Part shown: positions 48,598 through 59,271 of the stretch, piece by piece
Layout: the number at the start of each line of letters is the position of its first letter
How positions within the stretch are numbered: position 1 is the first letter of the stretch
Assembly (NCBI RefSeq): GCF_006337105.1
Contig: NZ_CP040871.1
Location: forward strand, 930,001 to 994,000
Length of the DNA: 64,000 bases
DNA from: Thermomonas aquatica
Lineage (GTDB): Bacteria > Pseudomonadota > Gammaproteobacteria > Xanthomonadales > Xanthomonadaceae
Direction: 5' to 3'
Position numbers and translations under genes: made by a program
Notes under the pieces: model-generated
What the model saw: the letters and a program-made list of their open reading frames with translations, nothing else
What the model was told of the DNA's origin: nothing
Database searches by the model: none

Positions 48598-48617
48598 AGG
48601 GCGGCCGCGGCCGCCCT
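48598..48617. terminator. 20-base perfect GC palindrome between convergent genes
   Basis: AGGGCGGCCG and CGGCCGCCCT make a continuous palindrome. A-rich sequence lies on its left (AAAACGAA) and CTCTCCT on its right. It most likely terminates both the lipoprotein/M48 operon and the cyclophilin gene. Confidence 0.75.
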
Positions 48618-48638
48618 CTCCTGCACCGCTCCGATGGC

Positions 48639-49133
48639 TCAGGCCGCGAGGATCCTGTTCCACTCGGCCACGCGATCCGCCTTGGCGGCCAGCACGGCAT
48701 CGGCATCGCCTTCGATCCGGACCGACTTGATCTTGTCGCCCTGGCGCACGGCATCCACCACGTCCAGGCCGTCGATCACCTTGCCGAACACGGTGTGCTT
48801 GCCGTTGAGCCACGGGGTCGAGACGTGGGTGATGAAGAACTGGCTGCCGTTGGTGTTCGGGCCGGCATTGGCCATCGACAACACGCCGCGGTCGTGGCCC
48901 AGGCCGTTGTTGGCCTCGTCCTCGAAGCGATAGCCCGGGCCGCCGCGCCCGGAGCCTTCCGGGCAACCGCCCTGGATCATGAAATCGGCGATCACGCGGT
49001 GGAAGTTCAGGCCGTCGTAGAAGCCGCGCTTGGCCAGGTTGACGAAGTTGGCGACGGTCAACGGCGCCTTGTCGGCGGCCAGTTCGATGCGGATCGGGCC
49101 GCGGTCGGTGTCGAAAGTGGCGATCAGGCTCAT
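48639..49133 (-). CDS. ppiB: Peptidyl-prolyl cis-trans isomerase, cyclophilin type (164 aa)
   Basis: A single cyclophilin domain without signal peptide, so a cytoplasmic PpiB-like foldase. Active-site and signature elements: [36 protein letters not shown], then [40 protein letters not shown] (both continuous in the protein), including the catalytic Arg of FHRVI and the QFFI strand. GGAG lies nine bases before the ATG at 49133, whereas for the ATG three codons earlier it abuts the codon, so the inner one was chosen. It is divergent from typA. Confidence 0.93.
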   Translation of the reverse strand: MSLIATFDTDRGPIRIELAADKAPLTVANFVNLAKRGFYDGLNFHRVIADFMIQGGCPEGSGRGGPGYRFEDEANNGLGHDRGVLSMANAGPNTNGSQFFITHVSTPWLNGKHTVFGKVIDGLDVVDAVRQGDKIKSVRIEGDADAVLAAKADRVAEWNRILAA

Positions 49134-49174
49134 CTTGTTCATCTCCGGACGCCCGGACGGGCGCATGAACCCGA

Positions 49175-49180
49175 TATAAT
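49175..49180 (+). promoter_or_regulatory. Perfect -10 TATAAT, typA promoter
   Basis: A perfect TATAAT on the plus strand lies 78 bases before the typA ATG. The same AT-rich spot (GATATAATAACC) may serve a minus-strand promoter for the cyclophilin gene. No good -35 is present at 16-18 bases. Confidence 0.5.
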
Positions 49181-49258
49181 AACCGGCTACCTTCATTTCA
49201 ACCCGCGCCCTGCCTGCCCACGCCTGCAGCCGGTGCGGCTTCAACGAGCCCCGCAACA

Positions 49259-51088
<1,830 letters not shown>

Positions 51089-51111
51089 GGACCAAGGCGA
51101 GGACGCGCCCG

Positions 51112-51660
51112 ATGAGCGTGTTCCTCGGCTGGATGCCGGACGCGGCCGTCCAGGCCGCGCTGGCCGACATGCAACACCGCATCCGTGAGGCCCTGCCCGC
51201 GGATGCGCCGCGTCACGACTGGCGCATGCCCGCGCAGCGGCACATGACCCTGCGCTACCTCGGCGAATCCGTCGACGGCGCGCAGCGTGCGCGCATCGAA
51301 GCGGCGATGGCCGGTCTCGCGGCGGAAACGCCGACCGCCGACGCATCGATGGCCGGTGCGCAGTACTGGCCGCACGCGCGGGTGCTGGTGGCGAAGGTCG
51401 AGGCGTCGGATGCGCTGAAGGCGCTGCTCAGGCGACTCGAGACCGAAATGCAGGGCTGCGGCTTCGCGAAGGAGCGCGCGCAGACCGCGCACATCACCCT
51501 CGCCTACCTGCCGCGCGGTTCGCAGCCGCCGTCACTGCCCGATGCGGGGTTTGCCGCGGCGCCGCTGCGCATCGGCCGCATCGACCTCTTGCAGACCGTT
51601 CCCGGCGGCTACATGTCCTTGGCATCATGGCCCTTCGCGCCAGGGACGACGCCGGCATGA
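51112..51660 (+). CDS. thpR: RNA 2',3'-cyclic phosphodiesterase ThpR (182 aa)
   Basis: A 2H phosphoesterase with the two H-x-T-L motifs, HMTL (His44) and HITL (His127), that hold the catalytic histidines. The family opens 2',3'-cyclic phosphates on RNA ends and was first described as a 2'-5' RNA ligase. Length and spacing of motifs are standard. It starts downstream of typA and its TGA overlaps the ATG of the DUF2127 gene. Shine-Dalgarno is GGCGAGG-like. Confidence 0.93.
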   Translation: MSVFLGWMPDAAVQAALADMQHRIREALPADAPRHDWRMPAQRHMTLRYLGESVDGAQRARIEAAMAGLAAETPTADASMAGAQYWPHARVLVAKVEASDALKALLRRLETEMQGCGFAKERAQTAHITLAYLPRGSQPPSLPDAGFAAAPLRIGRIDLLQTVPGGYMSLASWPFAPGTTPA

Positions 51661-52124
51661 CCGACAAGCATTACAACCCGGATCCGCATGCGCACCCCGG
51701 CCTGCACATCATCGCCATCGTCGAGGCGGTGAAGGGCTCGCTGGCGCTGCTCGCCGCCAGCGGACTGGAACTGATCGGCCCCGCCCCGCTGCAGCGCTGG
51801 GTGCACGAACTGATCGCGCGCTTCCAGCTGGATCCCAGCCACGGCGCGGCCGCATGGCTGGCGCAGGCGATCAATCCCGGCGCGGTGCACCTGGCCGCCG
51901 CGGTGGCCGCCCTGTACGGCATCGTCCACCTGATCGAAGGCTGGGGCCTGTGGCGGGCCAAGGCCTGGGCTTCGTGGCTGGGCTGCATCGCCGCCGCGCT
52001 GTACCTGCCGTTCGACATCTACGCCTTCGCCCTGCACCGCCACTGGCTGGAGGCCGCGGTGGTGGCGATCAACCTGGTGGTGGTGTGGGTGCTGGCGCGC
52101 GACCTGATGGTGCGCCGCCGCTGA
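51657..52124 (+). CDS. DUF2127 family membrane protein (155 aa)
   Basis: A small inner-membrane protein with about four hydrophobic helices and the DUF2127 start pattern HPGLHIIAIVEAVKGSLALLAASGL, followed by LYGIVHLIEGWGLWRAKAWASWLGCIAAALYLPFDIYAF. Its function is not known. The ATG overlaps the thpR stop (ATGA), so it is probably translated with thpR. The last residues are Arg-rich (MVRRR), fitting a cytoplasmic C-terminus. Confidence 0.88.
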   Translation: MTDKHYNPDPHAHPGLHIIAIVEAVKGSLALLAASGLELIGPAPLQRWVHELIARFQLDPSHGAAAWLAQAINPGAVHLAAAVAALYGIVHLIEGWGLWRAKAWASWLGCIAAALYLPFDIYAFALHRHWLEAAVVAINLVVVWVLARDLMVRRR

Positions 52125-52179
52125 GTTGCCGCGGCTTCCGCCACGCGCGATGCTTGCGCGTCCATTCCGGGAGCCAACC

Positions 52180-53802
52180 ATGCGCCGACTCGCCCTTTCG
52201 TTCGCCATCTCGTTGGCGCTGCTCGCCGGGTGCAAACAGGCTGCGCAGGCACCCGATGCGTCCGTCGCCACACCCGCAGCTGCCGACGCGGCCCCGGCTG
52301 CATTTGCCTTCGAAGAAGCCAGCATCGCCTCGCTGCGACAGCAAATGGCTTCAGGCGCAGTCAGCAGCCATGCGTTGACCCGGGCCTATCTCGACCGCAT
52401 CGCCGCCGTCGACGATGCCGGCCCGATGCTCAACGCCGTCATCGAAACCAATCCCGATGCACTGAAGCAAGCGGATGCGCTGGATGCCGAGCGCAAGGCC
52501 GGCAAGCTGCGCGGCCCGCTGCACGGCATCCCGGTGCTGCTGAAGGACAATATCGATGCCGTGCCGATGGTGAATTCGGCGGGTTCGCTGGCGCTCGCGA
52601 ACCATCGACCGAAGACCGATGCCTTCCTCGTCGCCAAACTGCGCGCGGCCGGCGCGGTGATCCTCGGCAAGACCAACCTCAGCGAATGGGCCAACATCCG
52701 TTCGACGCGCTCGAGCTCCGGCTGGAGCGCGCGCGGCGGGCAGACCAGGAATCCCTACGCTCTGGACCGCAATCCCTGCGGCTCCAGCGCCGGCACCGGC
52801 ACCGCGATCGCGGCCAACCTGGCCACGGCCGGCATCGGCACCGAGACCGACGGCAGCATCCTGTGTCCCTCCGCGGTGGCCGGCCTGGTCGGCATCAAGC
52901 CGACGGTGGGCCTGGTCAGCCGCAGCGGGATCATCCCGATCTCGCATTCGCAGGACACCGCCGGGCCGATGGCGCGCAGCGTGGCCGATGCCGCGGCCGT
53001 GCTCACCGCGATCGCCGCCGCCGATCCGGCTGACGCGGCATCGAAGGAACGCGTCGACGGTACCGCCATCGACTACACCGCGCACCTGAAAGCGGATGCA
53101 TTGAATGGCGCCCGCATCGGCGTGGTGCGCAAGCTGATGGGCTACCAGCCGGATACCGATGCGGCGATGGAGCGCGCCATCGCCGCGCTGAAGGCCGCGG
53201 GTGCGACGGTGGTCGATGCCGAGATCCCGACCCTGGGCCAATGGGACGCCGCCGAACTCGACGTGCTGCTGTACGAACTGAAGGCGGATCTCAACGCCTA
53301 CCTGGCCGCCAGCGGCGCGCCGGTGAAGACGCTGGCCGATGTCATCGCCTTCAACAAGGCGCATGCCGATACGGAAATGCAGTACTTCGCCCAGGAACTG
53401 TTCGAGCAGGCGCAGGCCAAGGGCGCGTTGACCGACAAGGCCTATCTCGCCGCGCGCGACAAGGCGCGCCGGCTCGCCGGCCCCGAGGGCATCGACGCGG
53501 CGCTGAAGAAACAGCGGCTCGATGCGCTGGTCGCGCCGGCGATGTCGCCGGCGTGGCCGACCGACCCGATCAACGGCGACCATTTCGTCGGCGCCGGCTA
53601 CGGCGCCGCCGCGGTCGCGCGCTATCCCAGCATCACCGTGCCGATGGGCGATGCGCATGGCCTGCCGCTGGGCATCGCCTTCATGGGCCCCGCATGGAGC
53701 GAGGCGCGCCTGATCGAACTGGCCTATGCCTACGAACAGGCGAGCAAGGCGCGCAAGCCGCCGAGGTTCGCGCCCACGGTGGACCTCGCCGCGCCGAAGT
53801 GA
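52180..53802 (+). CDS. Amidase-signature family lipoprotein (540 aa)
   Basis: Lipobox ALLAGC (Cys18). The amidase signature triad is Lys122 (PVLLKDNIDA), the cis-Ser at 202-203 (CGSSAGTGTAI), and nucleophile Ser226 (GTETDGSILCPSAVAGLVGIKPT). Such enzymes hydrolyse amides or amino-acid amides; secreted members in this lineage often act on peptide or indole amides, unlike the cytosolic GatA, so this is not tRNA amidotransferase. GGGAG is the ribosome binding site and the start gives the lipoprotein signal. The C-terminus converges on the DAHP synthase gene, with 28 bases between. Confidence 0.92.
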   Translation: MRRLALSFAISLALLAGCKQAAQAPDASVATPAAADAAPAAFAFEEASIASLRQQMASGAVSSHALTRAYLDRIAAVDDAGPMLNAVIETNPDALKQADALDAERKAGKLRGPLHGIPVLLKDNIDAVPMVNSAGSLALANHRPKTDAFLVAKLRAAGAVILGKTNLSEWANIRSTRSSSGWSARGGQTRNPYALDRNPCGSSAGTGTAIAANLATAGIGTETDGSILCPSAVAGLVGIKPTVGLVSRSGIIPISHSQDTAGPMARSVADAAAVLTAIAAADPADAASKERVDGTAIDYTAHLKADALNGARIGVVRKLMGYQPDTDAAMERAIAALKAAGATVVDAEIPTLGQWDAAELDVLLYELKADLNAYLAASGAPVKTLADVIAFNKAHADTEMQYFAQELFEQAQAKGALTDKAYLAARDKARRLAGPEGIDAALKKQRLDALVAPAMSPAWPTDPINGDHFVGAGYGAAAVARYPSITVPMGDAHGLPLGIAFMGPAWSEARLIELAYAYEQASKARKPPRFAPTVDLAAPK

Positions 53803-53830
53803 GCGGCGCGCCGGTCCCGCGCCGGACGGT

Positions 53831-55204
53831 TCAGAGCCCGACGATCTGCCCGCGCTTGCGCACGATCAGCATCGCGATCTCCAGCGCCTGCTCGTAGTTG
53901 AGGCGCGGATCCACGGTGCTGCGGTAGGCGCGTTCCAGGTCGCTCTCGGTGAGCTCGCGCGCGCCGCCGAGGCATTCGGTCACGTCCTCGCCGGTCAGTT
54001 CCAGGTGCACGCCGCCCAGGTGCAGGCCGGCCGCCGCATGCGCGTCGAACGCCTGCTCCAGCTCGCTGCGGATGTTGCGGAAGCGGCGGGTCTTGTAGCC
54101 GTTGGTGGTGCTCTCGGTGTTGCCGTGCATCGGATCGCAGATCCACAGCACGCGCTTGCCCTCGCGCTTCACCGCGGCCAGCAGCGGCGGCAGTTTTTCC
54201 GCGATGTGCGCCGCGCCCATGCGGTGGATCAGGGTCAGGCGGCCCGGCTCGTTGTCGGGATTCAGCGCCTCGATCACCTTGAGCAGTTGCTCGGGCGCGA
54301 CCGAGGGGCCGATCTTGAGACCGATCGGGTTGCGGATGCCGCGGAAATATTCGACGTGCGCGCCATCCAGCTGCGCGGTGCGCATGCCGATCCACGGGAA
54401 ATGCGTGCTGAGGTTGAACCAGCCCCAATTGCGCGGCACTTCGCGGGTCTGCCCTTCCTCGTACGGCAGCAGCAGCGCTTCGTGCGAGGTGTAGAAATCG
54501 ACCCGGTTGAGGTTGTGCAGCTGGTTGCCGGACAGCGTCTCCATGAAGCGCACGGCATCGCCGATGCCGTCGACCATGCGCCGGTATTCGTCGGCCAGCG
54601 GCGAGTGCCCGACCCAGCTCAGGTTCCAGTACTCGGGATGGTGCAGGTCGGCGAAGCCGCCGTCGATCAGCGAACGCACGAAGTTCATCGTCATCGCCGA
54701 GCGCGCATGCGCCTTGATCATCCGGCGCGGATCGGGGATGCGCGCCTCGGCGGTGAACTCGGGGCCGTTGACGATGTCGCCGCGATAGCTCGGCAGCGAG
54801 ACGCCGTCGCGTTCCTCGCTGTCGGCCGAACGCGGCTTGGCGTACTGCCCGGCGAAGCGGCCGATGCGCACCACCGGCAGGCGCAGCCCGTGCACCAGCA
54901 CCAGGCTCATCTGCAGCAGCACCTTCAGGCGGTTGGAGATCACCTCCGAGGTGCAGCCGTCGAAGGTCTCCGCGCAGTCGCCGCCCTGCAGGATGAAGCG
55001 CTTGCCTTCCTGCGCCTCGGCGATCTGCTTTTTCAGCGCCAGGATTTCCCAGGACGTGACCAGCGGCGGCAAGGCGTGCAACTCGCGCAGCGCGCCATCC
55101 AGCGCCGCCGCGTCCGGATAGGTCGGCATCTGCAAGGCGGTGCGCTGGCGCCAGCTGGAGGGCGACCAATCTGCAGGGAGGTTCACGGCGGTGGCGTTGG
55201 ACAT
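53831..55204 (-). CDS. Class II 3-deoxy-7-phosphoheptulonate synthase (457 aa)
   Basis: Condenses phosphoenolpyruvate and erythrose-4-phosphate, the first step of aromatic amino-acid synthesis. The plant-type class II enzyme is recognised by ILQGGDCAETF, RIGRFAGQYAKPRS, SMLL-less long core with LHHPEYWNLSWVGHSPLADEYRRM, KIGPSVAPEQLL, TLIHRMGAAHI, WICDPMHGNTES, and the C-terminal ELTGEDVTECLGG. Members have no class I ACT or AroG regulation, and feedback control cannot be read here. Length fits (about 450). The ATG at 55204 was chosen, giving MSNATAVNLPADW. Confidence 0.95.
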   Translation of the reverse strand: MSNATAVNLPADWSPSSWRQRTALQMPTYPDAAALDGALRELHALPPLVTSWEILALKKQIAEAQEGKRFILQGGDCAETFDGCTSEVISNRLKVLLQMSLVLVHGLRLPVVRIGRFAGQYAKPRSADSEERDGVSLPSYRGDIVNGPEFTAEARIPDPRRMIKAHARSAMTMNFVRSLIDGGFADLHHPEYWNLSWVGHSPLADEYRRMVDGIGDAVRFMETLSGNQLHNLNRVDFYTSHEALLLPYEEGQTREVPRNWGWFNLSTHFPWIGMRTAQLDGAHVEYFRGIRNPIGLKIGPSVAPEQLLKVIEALNPDNEPGRLTLIHRMGAAHIAEKLPPLLAAVKREGKRVLWICDPMHGNTESTTNGYKTRRFRNIRSELEQAFDAHAAAGLHLGGVHLELTGEDVTECLGGARELTESDLERAYRSTVDPRLNYEQALEIAMLIVRKRGQIVGL

Positions 55205-55269
55205 GGCGACTTCAGGGCTTGTGCGTTGCTGCATTGCATCATCGCGCTGCACCCCGGCCACCGCAACAG

Positions 55270-55788
55270 TTACCTGTGGAACAGATGCTTCTCTCGACGT
55301 TTCCATCCCGCATATAGCGCCCATGCGCCGAGCGCGACGAACCACAGCAGGCACCACATCGGCATGCTCAGGCCGAGGAATTTCCAGTCGATGTTGCTGC
55401 AATCGCCGGTGGCCAGCAGCACCTGCCGCGCCGCGCCGAGCCAGGAATGCTGCTCGACGATGAAGTTCAGGCCGGGGCCGCAACTCGGCAATTCAGGCGG
55501 GTTGAGCTGCACCCAAGAGTGGCGGCCTGCGTAACTCGCGCCGAACCCGGCGGCGAGCAGTGCGAGCAGCGACCACCCCTTGCGCGCACCGGCTGCGCGC
55601 GGCGACAGCAGGCCGGCGAGCAGGAACACCAGGCCCAGGGCAGCGAAACAGATGCGCTGGAAAATGCAGAACGGGCAGGGCTGGATGCCGAGCTGGAACT
55701 GCACGTAGAACGCATAGCCCAACAGTGCGGCGCAAATGGCGAAGCCAAGCAGGAATTGCGCTCGGAACGACCAACGAAACGGATTCAT
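55270..55788 (-). CDS. dsbB: Disulfide bond formation protein B, DsbB (172 aa)
   Basis: A four-helix inner-membrane quinone reductase that reoxidises periplasmic DsbA. The first redox pair is CPFC (Cys38, Cys41) at the periplasmic end of helix one to two, and the second pair is Cys103 and Cys130 in the long loop (PSCGPG and TGDCSN), matching E. coli DsbB geometry. The partner DsbA is not in the window (the DsbA-like protein at 246 is cytosolic). AAGGCAGG-like sequence lies ahead of the ATG. DAHP synthase lies 65 bases downstream. Confidence 0.95.
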   Translation of the reverse strand: MNPFRWSFRAQFLLGFAICAALLGYAFYVQFQLGIQPCPFCIFQRICFAALGLVFLLAGLLSPRAAGARKGWSLLALLAAGFGASYAGRHSWVQLNPPELPSCGPGLNFIVEQHSWLGAARQVLLATGDCSNIDWKFLGLSMPMWCLLWFVALGAWALYAGWKRREKHLFHR

Positions 55789-55844
55789 GCGCCTGCCTTG
55801 CGTGGGGATCGCCCGATTATCGTCCAGATGCGCAGAAACGAAAA

Positions 55845-55863
55845 ACCCCGGAAGTCCCGGGGT
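55845..55863 (-). terminator. Terminator of the alpha ribosomal operon
   Basis: A seven-base-pair stem (ACCCCGG with complement) and a five-base loop lie 28 bases past the rplQ stop. On the minus strand it is followed by TTTTTCG. It ends the spc/alpha ribosomal transcript. Confidence 0.85.
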
Positions 55864-55890
55864 CTTTCGATACTGCCATGGCGATGCCGA

Positions 55891-56265
55891 TTACTCGGCA
55901 GCAGCCTGCGGGCGATCCACCAGCTCGACGTACGCCATCGGCGCGTTGTCGCCGGCGCGGAAGCCGCACTTCAGGATGCGCAGGTAACCGCCCGGACGCT
56001 GCGCGTAGCGCGGGCCCAGCACGGTGAACAGGGTGCCCACCGCTTCCTTGTCGCGCAGGCGCGCGAAGGCAAGGCGGCGATTGGCCACGCCGTCGACCTT
56101 GGCCAGGGTGATCAGCGGCTCGGCGACGCGGCGCAGTTCCTTGGCCTTCGGCAGGGTGGTGCGGATCAGCTCGCTCTTGAACAGCGAGGCGGCCATGTTG
56201 GAGAACATCGCGCCGCGGTGGGCGCTGGTGCGGCTGAACTTGCGGCCGGATTTCTGGTGGCGCAT
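55891..56265 (-). CDS. rplQ: 50S ribosomal protein L17 (124 aa)
   Basis: A large-subunit protein near the peptide exit. The starting [25 protein letters not shown] is the family signature and the chain is of normal bacterial length, with a short Ala/Glu C-terminus. Last gene of the alpha operon. An unusual 208-base gap with a hairpin separates it from rpoA, whereas the two are often within about 40 bases. Confidence 0.98.
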   Translation of the reverse strand: MRHQKSGRKFSRTSAHRGAMFSNMAASLFKSELIRTTLPKAKELRRVAEPLITLAKVDGVANRRLAFARLRDKEAVGTLFTVLGPRYAQRPGGYLRILKCGFRAGDNAPMAYVELVDRPQAAAE

Positions 56266-56440
56266 GGGAACGGTTCCTTACGAAAGAATGGTGTGTCGTT
56301 GGGTTTCGCTGTCGCCGTCCTGGCGTTGCAACTTGGACTGCGGTTGGTCCGTGCCGGCATCCCTTGCCGGTCGTGCCGCGAACTTGGGTTCGTCGGCCTT
56401 GGTACTGCGTGAGTTGCGGCTTGCCGGAGAGCCGGAGCCG

Positions 56441-56462
56441 CGGCCCGCATCGCTGCGGGCCG
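56441..56462. repeat. GC hairpin in the rpoA-rplQ gap (copy A)
   Basis: CGGCCCGCA and TGCGGGCCG pair around the loop TCGC. It lies 12 bases past the rpoA stop in the 208-base gap before rplQ. The inner 20 bases are identical to a hairpin at 63403-63422 between rpsH and rpsN. It may be an RNA processing or 3'-end protecting stem that tunes expression of the ribosomal genes. Confidence 0.65.
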
Positions 56463-56473
56463 TGGATCGCGTA

Positions 56474-57472
56474 TCAGCCGAGCATGCCGTGCGCCGAGAT
56501 CCCGACCGGCGGCCAGTTCTCGAGCTTCATGCCGAGCGACAGGCCGCGCTGGGCCAGCACTTCCTTGATCTCGGTGAGCGACTTCTTGCCCAGGTTCGGG
56601 GTCTTGAGCAGTTCCACTTCGGTCTTCTGGATCAGGTCGCCGATGTAGTAGATGCTCTCCGCCTTCAGGCAGTTGGCCGAACGCACGGTCAGCTCCAGGT
56701 CGTCGATCGGGCGCAGCAGCACCGGATCCACGCCGCTGGCGACCGGCTTCGCCGCACCGCGGTCGCGGTGGGTGAAGTCGCCGAACACCGACAACTGGTC
56801 GCTGAGGATGTCGGCGGCGGTGCGCACGGCTTCCTCGGCGTCGATGGTGCCGTTGGTCTCGATGTCCAGCACCAGCTTGTCGAGGTCGGTGCGCTGCTCG
56901 ACGCGCGCGGCTTCCACCGCGTAGGCGACGCGGCGGACCGGCGAGAACGAGGCGTCCAGCATCAGGCGGCCGATCGCACGGGTTTCCTCGTCCGGGCGGC
57001 GACGCGCGGCGGCCGGCTGGTAGCCGAAGCCGCGGCTGATGGTGAGGCGCATGTTCAGCGCCACGTCCTTGGTCAGGCTGGCGATCACGTGGTCGGGGTT
57101 CAGCACCTCGACGTTGTGGCTGGTCTTGATGTCGCCGGCGGTGACGACGCCCGGGCCCTGCTTCTTCAGCTCCAGGGTGTCGCTGTCGCCGCTGTGCATG
57201 CGGATGGCGACATCCTTCAGGTTCAGCAGGACTTCGAGCACGTCTTCCTGCAGGCCTTCGACCGTGGTGTACTCGTGCAGCACGCCGTCGATCTCGACTT
57301 CGGTGATCGCGAAGCCGGGGATCGAGGACAGCAGCACGCGGCGCAGCGCGTTGCCGAGGGTGTGGCCGTAGCCGCGTTCCAGCGGTTCGATCACGACCTT
57401 GGCGCGGTTGTCGGCGATGCGCTCGATCTGCGGGCCGCGGGGGCGCAGCACTTGGGTTGCGGTAACCGTCAT
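56474..57472 (-). CDS. rpoA: RNA polymerase alpha subunit (332 aa)
   Basis: Alpha subunit, with the N-terminal dimerisation/beta-binding domain ([29 protein letters not shown]) and the C-terminal DNA- and activator-binding domain ([51 protein letters not shown], continuous). Length is normal. It lies in the alpha operon downstream of rpsD with a 57-base gap. Confidence 0.98.
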   Translation of the reverse strand: MTVTATQVLRPRGPQIERIADNRAKVVIEPLERGYGHTLGNALRRVLLSSIPGFAITEVEIDGVLHEYTTVEGLQEDVLEVLLNLKDVAIRMHSGDSDTLELKKQGPGVVTAGDIKTSHNVEVLNPDHVIASLTKDVALNMRLTISRGFGYQPAAARRRPDEETRAIGRLMLDASFSPVRRVAYAVEAARVEQRTDLDKLVLDIETNGTIDAEEAVRTAADILSDQLSVFGDFTHRDRGAAKPVASGVDPVLLRPIDDLELTVRSANCLKAESIYYIGDLIQKTEVELLKTPNLGKKSLTEIKEVLAQRGLSLGMKLENWPPVGISAHGMLG

Positions 57473-57529
57473 TCGTGATGTCTCCTGAAGCACCCGGTTC
57501 ATGACGCCGGGTGCGTGACGCAAAGAAAA

Positions 57530-58159
57530 TTACTTCGAGTACAGCTCGACGATCAGCGCTTCGTTGATGTCGGCCGGCAGGTCCGCGCGGTCCGGCACGG
57601 CCTTGAACACGCCGGCGAACTTGTTCGCGTCGACCTCGACCCACGACGGGGACAGGTCCATCTGCTGGGCGACGGTCAGCGATTCCTTGACGCGGAGCTG
57701 GCGCGCGGCCTTCTCGGACAGGGCGATCGCGTCGCCGGCCTTGACCGCGTACGACGGCAGGTTGACCGACTTGCCGTTCACGGTGATGCCGCGGTGCGAC
57801 ACCAGCTGGCGCGCGGCCGGGCGGGTGACGGCGAAGCCCATGCGGTAGACGACGTTGTCCAGGCGGGTTTCCAGCATCTGCAGGAGGTTCTCGCCGGTGT
57901 TGCCCTTCTTGGTGGCGGCCTTCTTGTAGTAGTTGCGGAACTGGCGCTCCAGCAGGCCGTAGATGCGCTTGACCTTCTGCTTCTCGCGCAGCTGGGTGGC
58001 GTAGTCGGACAGCTTGCCCTTGCGGACGTTGGCGCCGTGCTGGCCGGGCTTCTGCTCCAGCTTGCACTTGGAATCGAGGGCGCGCGCCGGCGACTTCAGA
58101 CCGAGGTCGGTGCCTTCGCGGCGGGCGAGCTTACAGGTGGGACCGATATAACGAGCCAT
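57530..58159 (-). CDS. rpsD: 30S ribosomal protein S4 (209 aa)
   Basis: Primary 16S rRNA-binding protein and likely translational autoregulator of this operon. N-terminal [19 protein letters not shown], the S4 RNA-binding domain ([34 protein letters not shown]) and the C-terminal core are complete, of normal length. Cys9 and Cys32 are present but not the four-Cys zinc set. Follows rpsK after 19 bases. Confidence 0.98.
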   Translation of the reverse strand: MARYIGPTCKLARREGTDLGLKSPARALDSKCKLEQKPGQHGANVRKGKLSDYATQLREKQKVKRIYGLLERQFRNYYKKAATKKGNTGENLLQMLETRLDNVVYRMGFAVTRPAARQLVSHRGITVNGKSVNLPSYAVKAGDAIALSEKAARQLRVKESLTVAQQMDLSPSWVEVDANKFAGVFKAVPDRADLPADINEALIVELYSK

Positions 58160-58178
58160 TTTCTAATGCTCCCCGGCG

Positions 58179-58571
58179 TCAGACGCGACGCTTCTTCGGC
58201 GGACGGCACCCGTTGTGCGGGATCGGCGTCACGTCGATGATGTTGATGATCTTGTAGCCCACGTTGTTCAACGAACGCACGGCCGACTCGCGCCCCGGGC
58301 CCGGGCCCTTGATGCGCACTTCCAGCGACTTCACGCCGTAATCGAGCGCGGTCTTGCCGGCCTTCTCGGCGGCGACCTGCGCGGCGAACGGGGTCGACTT
58401 GCGCGAACCGCGGAAACCCGCGCCGCCCGAAGTGGCCCACGACAGCGCATTGCCCTGGCGATCGGTGATGGTGATGATGGTGTTGTTGAAAGAAGCGTGG
58501 ACGTGGGCGATGCCGTCGGTGACGACGCGCTTGATCTTCTTCTTGGTCTTGGTTGCTGCAGGCTTGGCCAT
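58179..58571 (-). CDS. rpsK: 30S ribosomal protein S11 (130 aa)
   Basis: Platform protein near the Shine-Dalgarno helix. The signature [44 protein letters not shown] and C-terminal [18 protein letters not shown] are present. The basic N-terminus ([10 protein letters not shown]) is typical. It lies 12 bases after rpsM. Confidence 0.98.
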   Translation of the reverse strand: MAKPAATKTKKKIKRVVTDGIAHVHASFNNTIITITDRQGNALSWATSGGAGFRGSRKSTPFAAQVAAEKAGKTALDYGVKSLEVRIKGPGPGRESAVRSLNNVGYKIINIIDVTPIPHNGCRPPKKRRV

Positions 58572-58583
58572 GATGTCCGTTCC

Positions 58584-58940
58584 TTACTTCTTGATGGCCT
58601 TGCGCGGACCCTTGCGGGTGCGTGCATTGGTCCGGGTGCGCTGGCCACGCAGCGGCAGGCCGCGACGATGGCGCAGGCCGCGGTAGCAGGCCAGGTCCAT
58701 CAGGCGCTTGATCGCCATGCCGATCTCGCGGCGCAGGTCGCCCTCGACCACGAACTTGCCGACTTCGGCGCGCAGGCGCTCGACGTCCGGCTCGGACAGG
58801 TCGCGGATCTTGGTCGACGAATTCACGCCGGCCGATTCGCAGACCTGCTTGGAACGGGTACGGCCAATGCCGTAGATGCTTTGCAGCCCGACCCAGACAT
58901 GCTTCTGGGCAGGCAGGTTGACGCCCGCAATACGCGCCAT
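58584..58940 (-). CDS. rpsM: 30S ribosomal protein S13 (118 aa)
   Basis: Head protein making the B1 bridge. [34 protein letters not shown] begins it and the helix-two-turn-helix and Arg-rich tail ([31 protein letters not shown]) are complete. First gene of the alpha block, preceded by a gap with a strong promoter; no rpmJ precedes it. A longer in-frame reading up to 59243 has no ribosomal character and is rejected. Confidence 0.98.
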   Translation of the reverse strand: MARIAGVNLPAQKHVWVGLQSIYGIGRTRSKQVCESAGVNSSTKIRDLSEPDVERLRAEVGKFVVEGDLRREIGMAIKRLMDLACYRGLRHRRGLPLRGQRTRTNARTRKGPRKAIKK

Positions 58941-59000
58941 AAGGCGATCTCCGATAACGAAATGGCACCGGATTTCGCAACCCGGCGCAGTGAACATGAA

Positions 59001-59006
59001 ATTATA
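59001..59006 (-). promoter_or_regulatory. Perfect -10 TATAAT of the alpha operon promoter
   Basis: On the minus strand TATAAT stands in the otherwise GC-rich secY-rpsM gap, 60 bases before the rpsM ATG. A weak -35 (TTCCTG, spacer 17) may be present. It would give a leader of about 53 bases for rpsM-rpsK-rpsD-rpoA-rplQ, where S4 autoregulation could act as in E. coli. Confidence 0.6.
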
Positions 59007-59248
59007 GACAAGTCTCGGGTTTTCAGGAAGCCCCTGCCCGGAACGGCGCAGGAACCCGGCATGGGGAGCGTGCCCATGCTCCGGCGATGGCCCCGAACTG
59101 GCAGTACCGGAAGGATCCCGGCCTGCCCGCGCGCTACTCCGGCGCGCGGATCGGTTCGGAGCCACCCGTGCGCGAGACTGCCGCCCGGGTCGCCCATTGT
59201 GCCGGCCGGGGCGCGATACCCGGCTCGGCGTTTGTTTCTTCACCTCGA

Positions 59249-59266
59249 GGCGGGCCGGAACCCGCC
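59249..59266 (-). terminator. Possible partial terminator after secY
   Basis: GGCGGG and CCCGCC pair around a six-base loop (CCGGAA), starting six bases past the secY stop on the minus strand. There is no T-run, so it is more likely an attenuating or mRNA-stabilising stem than a full terminator. Confidence 0.35.
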
Positions 59267-59271
59267 CCGCG

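Larger units (their letters stand above)
58941..59271. other. 331-base gap between secY and rpsM
   Basis: No rpmJ (L36) coding frame is found here, although many proteobacteria carry it at this place. On the minus strand the gap contains, in order of transcription, a hairpin just past the secY stop (59249-59266), a GC-rich block with several partial inverted repeats (such as CATGGG/CCCATG at 59060-59078), and a perfect -10 (59001-59006) about 60 bases ahead of rpsM. Confidence 0.7.

Noticed and set aside
52180..53802. GatA subunit of Glu-tRNA(Gln) amidotransferase
   Set aside because: The protein carries a lipobox and lies apart from gatB/gatC, so it is a secreted amidase.
58941..59243. N-terminal extension of rpsM (219-codon reading)
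   Set aside because: S13 starts at MARIAG in all relatives, and the extension crosses the promoter and hairpins.
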